DNA from: a bacterium
GTDB taxonomy: Bacteria > Bdellovibrionota_C > UBA2361 > SZUA-149 > JAQTWB01
Direction: 5' to 3'
Assembly (NCBI GenBank): GCA_028689495.1
Contig: JAQTWB010000029.1
Span: 1-35,294 of the forward strand
Length of the DNA: 35,294 bases
Part shown: positions 1 through 6,921 of the stretch, piece by piece
How the letters are laid out: each line of letters begins with the position of its first letter
Numbering within the stretch: the stretch's first letter is position 1
Position numbers and translations under genes: made by a program
The notes under the pieces: model-generated
Told to the model about the DNA's origin: nothing
What the model saw: the letters and a program-made list of their open reading frames with translations, nothing else
Database searches by the model: none

Positions 1-896
1 CGATGGCGCAGGACATCGGCGGCAACGTTTTTGATGTGCTGAGGGACAACGTAGGATCGTCCTTCGAGCAGGGCTTCGGTGCGGGCAATGAGAAAAAGCG
101 AGATGGTCGCTCGCGGGGAGGCACCGAGTTCGAGCAGTGAACCGATTTTCAGACCAAAGCGTTCCGGTTCTCTGGTCGCCCAGACAAGATTGACGATGTA
201 TTCGCGAATCTTGTCGTTTACAAATACCGCTTTGCAGGCTTTTCTCGCTTCTTCCAGTTCGGCCATCGAGAGGTAAGGCGTCTCGGGATAAGGAGAATAG
301 GAATCGCTTGTCACCAGGTCGAGCATTTCCAGTTCTTCGACGGCACTCGGATATTTGACGAGCACCTTCATGATGAAGCGGTCAACCTGGGCTTCTGGCA
401 GAGGGTACGTTCCTTCCTGCTCCAGAGGGTTTTGTGTCGCCAGGACAAAAAATGGCGAGGGCAGTTTGTAGGTTTTATCGCCGATGGTGACTTGGCGCTC
501 CTGCATTGTTTCGAGCAGGGCTGATTGCGACTTGGCCGGAGCGCGGTTGATTTCGTCGGCAAGGAGAAAGTTTGTGAAGACAGGCCCGGGGCGAACTTCA
601 AAGTTACCTTCGGCTGGTCGGTAGACTTCTGTGCCAATGATGTCCGAGGGCAGAATATCCGGAGTGAATTGAATCCGGCGGAAATCTCCGCCAAAGGAGC
701 GGGCCACTGCTTTGATAGCTAAGGTTTTTGCCAGTCCGGGGACACCTTCCAGCAGGATGTGGCCATCAGCCAGCAGCGCCTGAATCAGTCGTCGTCTGAG
801 GTTCTCCTGGCCGACAATCTGCGATTTGAGTTGTGTGAGAACCCGGGCCAGGTTTTCCGAAGCCCTGCTGATTGATTCGTCTGCCTGGGTATTCAT
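1..896 (-). CDS. MoxR-family AAA+ ATPase (partial, 3' end outside window)
   Basis: The reading frame starts at the ATG at 896-894 and runs off the left edge, giving about 298 residues. Visible motifs are Walker A GVPGLAKT (residues 51-58), Walker B LLADEINRAP (111-120), sensor-1 ATQNP (153-157) and the MoxR signature GTYPLPEAQ (162-170). MoxR ATPases are chaperone-like AAA+ proteins that usually work with DUF58 and VWA-domain partners in envelope or metal-centre maturation. Such partners would be expected beyond the left edge but cannot be seen. The start is supported by a GAGGGG ribosome site 4 nt upstream. The gene lies 89 nt downstream of pal on the same strand, with a hairpin between them. 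Family assignment is firm; the specific substrate is unknown. Confidence 0.93.
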   Translation of the reverse strand, partial: MNTQADESISRASENLARVLTQLKSQIVGQENLRRRLIQALLADGHILLEGVPGLAKTLAIKAVARSFGGDFRRIQFTPDILPSDIIGTEVYRPAEGNFEVRPGPVFTNFLLADEINRAPAKSQSALLETMQERQVTIGDKTYKLPSPFFVLATQNPLEQEGTYPLPEAQVDRFIMKVLVKYPSAVEELEMLDLVTSDSYSPYPETPYLSMAELEEARKACKAVFVNDKIREYIVNLVWATREPERFGLKIGSLLELGASPRATISLFLIARTEALLEGRSYVVPQHIKNVAADVLRH

Positions 897-952
897 TGTG
901 CCCCTCGCTATATGTGTAAAACCATTTTGAAAAGATACCGTTTCGCAAAGCC

Positions 953-974
953 GGGGGCAGAAATTACTGCCCCC
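953..974 (-). terminator. Hairpin between pal and the moxR-type gene
   Basis: GGGGGCAG at 953-960 and CTGCCCCC at 967-974 form a perfect 8-bp stem with a 6-nt loop, 12 nt after the pal stop. On the minus strand only a short CTTT follows, so this is a weak intrinsic terminator or a partial attenuator between pal and the ATPase gene. Confidence 0.5.
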
Positions 975-985
975 GTATCAGACGA

Positions 986-1513
986 CTACTTGTCACCGCG
1001 ATAGATCGCAAAATGAACTCGTCGGTTGCGGCTGTAAGCATCATCTGTATCAGCGGGGTCAAGTGGGATTTCTTCACCGTAAGAAATTGTTTTGACCTGT
1101 CTGTCGCTTACGCCGTAGCTGATAAGCAAAGATGCAACTGCGCGGGCGCGGGATTCACCAAGGGCCATGTTGTATTCGCTGGTGCCGCGCTTGTCGCAAT
1201 GGCCTTCAACTTCAACTCTCAGTGAAGGATCTTCGATCAGCACTTTTGAGTCACTTTTCAGGCGCTCGCGATCCTGTTCGGAAATTGTGAAAGAGTCGTA
1301 GTCGAAGTGAATGTCTTCAAACAGACCGTTTTCTCCGGCCATCGGGATGTTGCCATCACCAAAGCGTTTTTGCTGGGCCAGTGCCAGATCCTCGTCGCTC
1401 ATTCCCTGGCCGTATTCACCGCCCATGGAATCGCTGTATTCATCTCCATCCATATCGGATGTGGAACAGGCAGAAAGGAATAAAATCAGAAAAATAGCGG
1501 TCAGATGCTTCAT
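986..1513 (-). CDS. pal: Peptidoglycan-associated lipoprotein Pal (OmpA C-terminal domain)
   Basis: 175 residues. The N-terminus is a lipoprotein signal ending in the lipobox LSAC, with Cys16 as the lipidated residue. An acidic, Gly/Asp/Met-rich linker (about 17-60) follows. The OmpA-like domain (about 62-175) carries the classic Pal segment EGHCDKRGTSEYNMALGESR, which contains the Asp and Arg that bind diaminopimelate in peptidoglycan. Pal anchors the outer membrane to the wall and normally works with TolB and TolA, neither of which is in the window. GGAGC lies 5 nt before the ATG. The length matches the family. The gene is divergent from lolA across a 188-nt shared upstream region. Confidence 0.95.
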   Translation of the reverse strand: MKHLTAIFLILFLSACSTSDMDGDEYSDSMGGEYGQGMSDEDLALAQQKRFGDGNIPMAGENGLFEDIHFDYDSFTISEQDRERLKSDSKVLIEDPSLRVEVEGHCDKRGTSEYNMALGESRARAVASLLISYGVSDRQVKTISYGEEIPLDPADTDDAYSRNRRVHFAIYRGDK

Positions 1514-1701
1514 GGTTGCTCCGTAAAGTCATAAATTAATTTCGGGCGGTATCTTACTAAAGTCGTGAATGTTTGCTATCAGATATCCTCCGGAGTTTTT
1601 GCTTATCCGGTTGAAGTGATAGTCGTCTTCCCGGTGACGAGTGCGGAATCTAGCAAATTCAATAGCATCTGCGAAACAATAGTCAGGAGAATTACCCGGT
1701 C
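1514..1701. promoter_or_regulatory. Divergent upstream region of pal and lolA
   Basis: 188 nt without a credible reading frame separate pal (minus) from lolA (plus), so promoters for both genes should lie here. No convincing -35/-10 pair was found. A small perfect palindrome, CTCCGGAG, lies near the middle. Confidence 0.4.
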
Positions 1702-2424
1702 ATGTCTGTTTTAAGGTCATTATTTTTTACTTTGCTGTTCCTGCTTTCGATTTGTCCGCTTTTGCCTTCGCTGTCTCTGGCGCAGTCTGGAGCTGTAGCT
1801 GAGGCCAAGGACTGGAGCTGCGGCAAGTCGTTACCTGTGGCGGAAGTTAAGACGCTTGTTTCTCGTGTGTCTTCGGCCTATCGGGAGGTGGATTCGTTGT
1901 CTGCGTTATTTACTCAGAAATCGACTCTCGCCGGGTTTGAAATGGAAGGCAGCAGTGAAGGCAAGGTGCTTTTTAAAAAGCCCGGTAAAATGCGCTGGAT
2001 CTATCTTACTCCGGAGCCTCAGGAGTTTGTTTCCGACGGTAATACTCTCTGGTATTACCAGCCTGATTTTCAGCAGGTGACGTTATCTGCTTTCAGCAAG
2101 TCGTTTCAGAGTGATTTGCCCGTATCTTTTCTGCTTGGTGTCGGTGAACTGGAGAGCGCTTTTTCTCCAGTTGCCGCCTGCAAGGCGGGAGAGTTGATGC
2201 TTATTGAGCTTGTTCCGCTTGAGGCGGCGGGAGAGATGGAGCGTTTCTGGTTGAAGGTTGACCCCAGGACTTATTTGCCGAGAGCAGCGAAGACAATTGA
2301 TATCGGTGGCAGTGAGACTGTGATTAATTTGAACAAGATAGAGATGAACAAGTCCCTGGCCGAGGAGGAATTTGTTTTTCAGATTCCCAAGGGAGTGGAC
2401 GTAATTGACAGGCGAGCGGAGTAA
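1702..2424 (+). CDS. lolA: Outer-membrane lipoprotein carrier protein LolA
   Basis: 240 residues with a signal peptide (hydrophobic 6-24, likely cleavage after Ala27 in SLSLA). The mature part shows the LolA/LolB fold signatures: a region with FTQKS near 70, then KPGKMRWIY and a VSDGNTLWYYQPDFQQV stretch, and ending in FQIPKGVDVID. LolA carries outer-membrane lipoproteins across the periplasm from LolCDE to the outer membrane. This fits a genome region with several lipoproteins. An AGGAG motif lies about 13 nt before the ATG, a long spacing. rimO starts 2 nt after the stop, so the two are almost certainly cotranscribed and translationally coupled. Confidence 0.9.
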   Translation: MSVLRSLFFTLLFLLSICPLLPSLSLAQSGAVAEAKDWSCGKSLPVAEVKTLVSRVSSAYREVDSLSALFTQKSTLAGFEMEGSSEGKVLFKKPGKMRWIYLTPEPQEFVSDGNTLWYYQPDFQQVTLSAFSKSFQSDLPVSFLLGVGELESAFSPVAACKAGELMLIELVPLEAAGEMERFWLKVDPRTYLPRAAKTIDIGGSETVINLNKIEMNKSLAEEEFVFQIPKGVDVIDRRAE

Positions 2425-2426
2425 CT

Positions 2427-3944
2427 ATGAGTTTTGGTAGTTTGCGAATCGTGGGTGGGGCAGGAGAAGCGCACGATCATGGTTCGAGTTGTGGAACGGA
2501 GAATGTTCATATCTCGCCGGAAGGGGCGCAGGTGTCGGCTGCTGATTATGCCGGCAATGTGGCGATTGTTACACTTGGTTGTGCAAAAAATCAGGTGGAC
2601 TCGGAAGTTATGCTCGGTGCTTTTGCTCAGAAAGGGTTTCAGGTCGTATCCGAGTTGCCGCTCGCTGATGTGATTGTCGTGAATACTTGCGGATTTTTGC
2701 AGTCGGCTGTTGAAGAGGGAGTAGATCGTATACTCGAGGCGGCTGAATTTAAAAAAACAGGGCGCTGCCGCAAGTTGATCGTAGCTGGTTGCATGGTCGA
2801 GCGTTATCGCGACAAACTGCTTGCCGAGTTTCCCGAGGTCGATCGATTCCTTTCAACTGATGAGTTGCTCAAGGTAGCAAACGATGAAATTACTTCTGAT
2901 GATTGTCTGAGTGAGGCTCGCCGTCCTTATTTTCTTTATGATGAGCTGATGCCGAGAGCGCTTTCAGATGCAGGAAGCTCGGCTTATCTGAAGATTTCTG
3001 AAGGCTGCGATCGTCCCTGCACTTTCTGTATCATTCCCAAAATTCGCGGTTCATTTCGTTCGCGCAAGCCCGAATCGGTTATTGCCGAGGCCCGCAATCT
3101 TTTGGCGTCGGGAGTGCGTGAGATAAACCTTGTCGGTCAGGATTTGACTGCCTACGGAGCTGATTTCGCCGGACCGGGGAAGGCATCGGTTTCAACTGGA
3201 GACAGCGGTCTTCTGTCCTTGCTGGAAATGCTTGGTAATCTTCAGTCTGTTGATCCGTATTGGGTCAGGCTTCTTTATGCCTATCCAGTCGGCGTGACCG
3301 AGCGTCTGGTGCAGATGTTGCAGGAAAACACTTCTATCTGTTCCTATCTTGACTTGCCGCTTCAGCATATTTCATCTGCTGTTCTCAAACGGATGCAGAG
3401 ACCACTCGGCGCTCGGGGCACCAGAGGTTTGATTGAGAATATTCGCCGTCAGGCTCCCGCCGTTGCCCTGCGAACAACTTTTATTGTCGGATTTCCGGGT
3501 GAGACAGATGAGGACGTTGAGGAGCTGTTGCAGTTCATCAATGAAGGGCACTTCATGCACGTTGGTATTTTCACCTACTCCCAGGAAGAAGAGGCGAAGG
3601 CCTTTACCTTTGACCAGCAGGTTGACGAAGATGTAAAAGAGGAGCGTCGTGCGATGTTGATGGAGGCGCAACAGGCTGTTGTTGAGCGTCGCCTTGAAGA
3701 GTATGTTGGCAAGCGGCTCAGGGTTCTTGTTGAAGGGACTCACGAGGAGAGCGATTTGCTGCTTGTCGGTCGCAGTGAGTTCCAGGCTCCCGAGACTGAC
3801 GGAGTGGTGATAATTAATGAGATTGCCGAGGAGCTGGAGCAGGGCGAGGACGGTTCTGGTTCTCCTGATTTTTCGGGAAGATTCTGCGAGGTTGAGGTGA
3901 CAGAGGTCGCTGGTTATGACCTTGTGGCGACGATAGTAGGCTGA
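2427..3944 (+). CDS. rimO: Ribosomal protein S12 methylthiotransferase RimO
   Basis: 505 residues. The order is an N-terminal UPF0004 domain with LGCAKNQVDSE (Cys52), NTCGF (Cys88) and AGCM (Cys122) for the auxiliary 4Fe-4S cluster, then the radical-SAM motif SEGCDRPCTFC (Cys194, Cys198, Cys201), and a C-terminal TRAM-like region from about 430. RimO adds a methylthio group to an aspartate of ribosomal protein S12. GCAKNQVDSE and the NLVGQDLTAYG segment favour RimO over MiaB. About 40 His/Gly-rich residues precede the conserved start region, which is unusual. ATG 2427 is kept because GGAG sits just upstream and no other in-frame ATG precedes Cys52; a GTG at 2559 would give the usual length. 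Confidence 0.94.
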   Translation: MSFGSLRIVGGAGEAHDHGSSCGTENVHISPEGAQVSAADYAGNVAIVTLGCAKNQVDSEVMLGAFAQKGFQVVSELPLADVIVVNTCGFLQSAVEEGVDRILEAAEFKKTGRCRKLIVAGCMVERYRDKLLAEFPEVDRFLSTDELLKVANDEITSDDCLSEARRPYFLYDELMPRALSDAGSSAYLKISEGCDRPCTFCIIPKIRGSFRSRKPESVIAEARNLLASGVREINLVGQDLTAYGADFAGPGKASVSTGDSGLLSLLEMLGNLQSVDPYWVRLLYAYPVGVTERLVQMLQENTSICSYLDLPLQHISSAVLKRMQRPLGARGTRGLIENIRRQAPAVALRTTFIVGFPGETDEDVEELLQFINEGHFMHVGIFTYSQEEEAKAFTFDQQVDEDVKEERRAMLMEAQQAVVERRLEEYVGKRLRVLVEGTHEESDLLLVGRSEFQAPETDGVVIINEIAEELEQGEDGSGSPDFSGRFCEVEVTEVAGYDLVATIVG

Positions 3945-3965
3945 AAAGAGAAGGCAGAGGGGAAA

Positions 3966-4172
3966 ATGATGATACGATTTGCGCTAACGATTTTGTTGGT
4001 ATTGCTCGCCAGCGGCTGTACGTTTTTTAAGCCTTTGCCCCCGAAGGAAAGAAATGCCGACAGCTATCGCTACAAACGTTGTCTTTCCAATAACGAATGT
4101 CCTACGGGTTATCGCTGCGAACGCAATTTTTGCGAGGATATTTACCACCCGCGACGTGATATCGTCCGCTGA
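3966..4172 (+). CDS. Small Cys-rich putative lipoprotein
   Basis: 68 residues beginning with a hydrophobic signal (3-15) and a lipobox-like ASGC with Cys18. The -3 position is Ala, less typical than Leu. The mature part has four cysteines in a CxxxxxCPxGYxCxxxxC arrangement, suggesting two disulfides in a small knotted module; similar motifs are common in exported proteins of delta-type proteobacteria. It lies 21 nt after rimO, with AGAGGGGAAA just before the ATG, and so probably ends the lolA-rimO operon. Function is unknown. The protein is likely anchored in the outer membrane by LolA-dependent sorting, which is inference. Confidence 0.75.
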   Translation: MMIRFALTILLVLLASGCTFFKPLPPKERNADSYRYKRCLSNNECPTGYRCERNFCEDIYHPRRDIVR

Positions 4173-4229
4173 AAATAAGGGATGACGATAGGTGTTTAAT
4201 TCGTTGATTTGTTAGAGTAGAAGAGCCTT

Positions 4230-4571
4230 CTAGCCCGGAAATCGCACGTAAATTCCACCCAGCGTTTTCAGCGCATAAATTGCTTTGGTGCGCACGTTTT
4301 TATCCTCATCATCGGCCAGGCGCTGAAGTAGTGCTCTGGCTTCAGGTGAATCGAGTTGAGCTTTGCCAATTGCCCAGGCGGCAGTTTGGCGAATTTCCGG
4401 GATGGTATCGTTGCCCGCTTCGATCAGCGCTTCCGGGCTGCCGTGAGCGCACTTGGCTAAAAGTTCCGAGGCTTGAAATTTTTCTCCGGGGGATCCGCCG
4501 ATGAGAATTGAACGCAGTTGGCTAAAGGCGACGGGCAAGGTTGAAACGGAGGTGTTCTCGTTTTCTTTCAT
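4230..4571 (-). CDS. Small HEAT-repeat protein downstream of the kinase gene
   Basis: 113 residues without a signal peptide. At least two HEAT/PBS-lyase-like helical repeats are visible, around IPEIRQTAAWAIGKA and DKNVRTKAIYALKTLG. Such repeats usually bind other proteins. The gene starts 12 nt after the kinase stop, so the two are probably cotranscribed and the protein may be a partner or scaffold of that kinase (inference). No clear ribosome site precedes the ATG, suggesting translational coupling. The last eight codons and the stop lie inside a 25-nt sequence repeated at 15450-15474. The C-terminus IYVRFPG may therefore derive from a mobile repeat that truncated or extended the original gene. 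Confidence 0.75.
   Translation of the reverse strand: MKENENTSVSTLPVAFSQLRSILIGGSPGEKFQASELLAKCAHGSPEALIEAGNDTIPEIRQTAAWAIGKAQLDSPEARALLQRLADDEDKNVRTKAIYALKTLGGIYVRFPG
4231..4255. repeat. Copy of a 25-nt repeat, also at 15450-15474
   Basis: The 25 nt begin TAGCCCGGAAAT, then one variable base, then GCACGTAA. They match 15450-15474 at 23 of 25 positions in the same orientation, and 15691-15712 more loosely in inverted orientation. This copy lies inside the 3' end of the HEAT-repeat gene. It looks like one end of a small mobile element. Confidence 0.7.
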
Positions 4572-4583
4572 GCGGCATTTAGG

Positions 4584-5582
4584 CTAGTGCGCGGTTGGTC
4601 GAGTTATCAGGTGGCGCATATCGCGGGTGCCACTTGCTGGAACTTGCTGTCCCTCTTTGTCTTCACTTTTACCAGAAGAGAGTTGTGCCAGGGCTTTGCG
4701 GAAATCAGCAGCTCGATGGAAGCGGTTTGAGGGATCGCGAGACAGGGCTTTCCGTAAAATATCTGATAGCCCTTCCATAGGTTCGGAAATAAAATCTTCA
4801 AGAGCGGCGATTTGTCCGGAAAGTTTGGCGTCAATTAGTTCGATGACGGTTTCCCCTTTAAACGGCAGGGATCCTGTCAGCAGTTGAAACAGGGTTACGC
4901 CGACAGAAAAGACATCGCTGGCTTCACATACTCCGGTGCCATTGAGGCATTCAGGTGCCAAGTAGTCAAAGGTGCCGATACCACTGGTCAGGTCGTCAAA
5001 AGAGATATCATCCCGGGGAAGAAGTGATGTGCCAAAGTCGCCGATTTTGATGCTGCGGTCAGAGAAGACGAGAATGTTTTCCGGCTTGATATCGCGATGC
5101 AGTATTCCGGCATTGTGCATTTCTTCCACCCCACTCAGGACCTGGATAATCATCTGGATGACTTCCGTGCTGGAAAGGGTCGCGCGGCGACGCAGTTTGT
5201 AGTTCGCCAGGTCACCAAGTTCCGCATATTCCATAACGAGGAAAGGCTGTTCAGTGGAGGTGATGTAGTCAAAAATTCTGGTGATGTTCTTGCCCTGACA
5301 GGAGAGCATGGCAATTGCTTCGTGGCGAAAGCGCCTTAATGCATCCTGGCTGGCGCCCGGATTCAGGGTTTTAAGAGCGACGATAGATTCGTTGGGGAAC
5401 GCTGAAAGCTGGTTCTCTTGTGCCAACGGGTTGTGCTTTTTTGCCCGATAAATAGTCGCTCCTCGGCCACGGCCGATCGGAGCGAGGATCTCGTAAGTTC
5501 CACCGGCAATGTGGATGTTTTCCAGTGATTTGCTGGAGTCAGGCAAGTTCGAATGAGCACCCACATCGTTGGAATTAGACAT
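4584..5582 (-). CDS. Soluble eukaryotic-type Ser/Thr protein kinase (PknB-like)
   Basis: 332 residues. The kinase domain spans about 30-300: glycine-rich loop GRGRGATIY (37-45), ATP lysine in VALKTL (Lys71), the C-helix Glu of RHEA (Glu88), catalytic HRDIKPEN (162-169), DFG (182-184) and APE (209-211). All catalytic residues are present, so it should be active. No transmembrane segment is seen, unlike the kinase at 7965-9176, so it is probably cytosolic. The C-terminal 30 residues are low complexity. It is followed 12 nt later by a HEAT-repeat gene. The start at 5582 is preceded only by a weak purine stretch. The substrate is unknown; no forkhead-associated protein or phosphatase gene is nearby. 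Confidence 0.92.
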   Translation of the reverse strand: MSNSNDVGAHSNLPDSSKSLENIHIAGGTYEILAPIGRGRGATIYRAKKHNPLAQENQLSAFPNESIVALKTLNPGASQDALRRFRHEAIAMLSCQGKNITRIFDYITSTEQPFLVMEYAELGDLANYKLRRRATLSSTEVIQMIIQVLSGVEEMHNAGILHRDIKPENILVFSDRSIKIGDFGTSLLPRDDISFDDLTSGIGTFDYLAPECLNGTGVCEASDVFSVGVTLFQLLTGSLPFKGETVIELIDAKLSGQIAALEDFISEPMEGLSDILRKALSRDPSNRFHRAADFRKALAQLSSGKSEDKEGQQVPASGTRDMRHLITRPTAH

Positions 5583-5856
5583 AACCCACCGATAATCCTA
5601 ATTAAAACAACATCCAGTAGCTTTCGCTTCGGCAATCTTCAAGTGACTGACATCCAAGCGGGCTGGGGCGGAGATTTAGCATTACTCAGATGTTTTTGTA
5701 AAACAAAGACCATGGATAAACCGCTGAACGATGTGCTTTTTTTGGGCCTTGTGTTATCTGCAGGGCGTGGAAGAGGCACTTTTTATGTGCAGGTGAGTAG
5801 AGGCAGTCGGGTGTCTGGCTGTATCTGCTCACCCGCACTTATTTTTTGGAGGTTTT
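5583..5856. other. Divergent intergenic region, kinase / PEP-CTERM gene
   Basis: 274 nt with no supported gene. It must hold promoters for the kinase (minus) and the PEP-CTERM gene (plus). A GG-N10-GC arrangement at 5667-5680 is a weak sigma-54 candidate reading toward the PEP-CTERM gene; only the GG and GC doublets fit well. The long leader hairpin at 5787-5838 is described separately. Confidence 0.4.
5787..5838 (+). promoter_or_regulatory. Leader hairpin upstream of the PEP-CTERM gene
   Basis: GTGC (5787-5790), one mismatch and GGTGAGTAGA (5792-5801) pair with TCTGCTCACC (5824-5833) and GCAC (5835-5838). This gives a 14-bp stem with one G-U pair. A run of six T (5842-5847) follows, then the ribosome site GGAGG (5848-5852). 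The shape resembles an attenuator or an RNA control element of the following gene. Confidence 0.5.
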
Positions 5857-6513
5857 ATGAAGAAGTTGATTTTTGCATTGTTGTTGTTGCCATGCTTTGC
5901 GCAGGCAGCCGTAATTCTGGATTTGGATGAGAAATTCAGTGGGGACGCGCCGAAAGGTTCTGAGCCATGGATTTCCGCCGAGTTAACTCAGCAAGGGGCA
6001 AATTCCATTCTTTTGACGCTGACTTCAGGGTTGGTGAATAAGGAATTTATGAGTTTGTTCTCGCTGAACCTGGCTCCGTTGCTGAATCCGGATCTGCTTA
6101 GTTTGTCTTGGGTTTCTGGTGTAAAGGCAGACGATTGGGATACAGGCGCTAACCTGTTCAAGATGGACGGGGACGGTTACTACGATTTGTTGCTGTCGTT
6201 TGATACCAGCAACAAGAAAGGCAGTGACCGTTTTGGCGCTGGAGACACATCGCAGTATCTGATTAGCGGTATCTCAGGGTTGTCGCCGCTTGATTTCTTG
6301 TACGTCGATAATGGCGGCAAAAAAGGTGACTTTTATGCCGCTGCGCACATTCAGGGAATTGGCCGCAAGGCTGACGACAGTGGTTGGATTGGCGCCGATG
6401 ACTATGAAAAGACATCATCTGTTCCTGAACCAAGCACTATTTTTCTCCTTGGCGCGGCTTTGCTGGGCTTAAGTATGACTTATAACCGTGGAGGTGTCAG
6501 GCAAGCAGTTTAA
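5857..6513 (+). CDS. PEP-CTERM sorting-domain protein
   Basis: 218 residues. A signal peptide (hydrophobic 4-16, cleavage after AQA) is followed by a secreted domain that is not recognised. The end carries the PEP-CTERM tripartite signal: SVPEPST, a hydrophobic helix and a short basic tail (NRGG). PEP-CTERM proteins are processed at the membrane by exosortase (EpsH/XrtA) and linked with exopolysaccharide or biofilm. No exosortase or polysaccharide cluster is in this window. The start is fixed by GGAGG 4 nt upstream. The single gene is bordered by a leader hairpin and a trailing hairpin, so it is probably monocistronic. Confidence 0.88.
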   Translation: MKKLIFALLLLPCFAQAAVILDLDEKFSGDAPKGSEPWISAELTQQGANSILLTLTSGLVNKEFMSLFSLNLAPLLNPDLLSLSWVSGVKADDWDTGANLFKMDGDGYYDLLLSFDTSNKKGSDRFGAGDTSQYLISGISGLSPLDFLYVDNGGKKGDFYAAAHIQGIGRKADDSGWIGADDYEKTSSVPEPSTIFLLGAALLGLSMTYNRGGVRQAV

Positions 6514-6537
6514 TGTCTTTTTTTAGGTTGTAATTTT

Positions 6538-6569
6538 CGCTGCCTGGTTCATGCGGGTGCCAGGCAGCG
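6538..6569 (+). terminator. Hairpin after the PEP-CTERM gene
   Basis: CGCTGCCTGG (6538-6547) and CCAGGCAGCG (6560-6569) form a perfect 10-bp stem with a 12-nt loop, 24 nt after the stop. No T-run follows, so it may protect the 3' end or terminate weakly rather than act as a standard intrinsic terminator. Confidence 0.5.
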
Positions 6570-6650
6570 TCTCACAATGGTTGGACCTCTTCCATTTCCT
6601 TACTTTTACCTGTATAGGGGTCCCCCCACAGATTTATCCTGTATTATCGT

Positions 6651-6727
6651 GCGCTCATAGCTCAACAGGATAGAGCAACAGACTTCTAATCTGTAGGTTG
6701 GAGGTTCGAGTCCTCCTGGGCGCACCA
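6651..6727 (+). tRNA. tRNA-Arg (anticodon UCU)
   Basis: A complete cloverleaf can be folded by hand. The acceptor GCGCTCA (6651-6657) pairs with TGGGCGC (6717-6723), with one G-U pair. The D stem is GCTC/GAGC, the anticodon stem ACAGA/TCTGT, and the 7-nt loop CTTCTAA gives anticodon TCT at 6685-6687. The T arm is GGAGG-TTCGAGT-CCTCC. The discriminator is A, and CCA is encoded (6725-6727). It reads AGA codons. No integration scar or repeated 3' end was seen downstream. Confidence 0.96.
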
Positions 6728-6921
6728 TGTTATTGATTTTTGAGTTATTTATTTTTGATCGTCCGGTGATTTTTCAGTTCATTGGGCGCTTCTTTATTTT
6801 CTTTGCGTTTACTAAGCGCATTCAATCCTTTACTATCCAGCAGTCTCTTTAGTCTGGATGTTGCATATTCGCTTATCCCGAGTCTGACGAGGCTCAATCG
6901 CTATCACCACAGGGCCAGGAA

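Noticed and set aside
6619..6647. Promoter directly before tRNA-Arg with TATTAT as -10
   Set aside because: TATTAT ends only 3 nt before the tRNA 5' end and no -35 is present at the right spacing.
6651..6727. tRNA-Arg as an integration site for a genomic island
   Set aside because: No second copy of the tRNA 3' end and no integrase gene are in the window.
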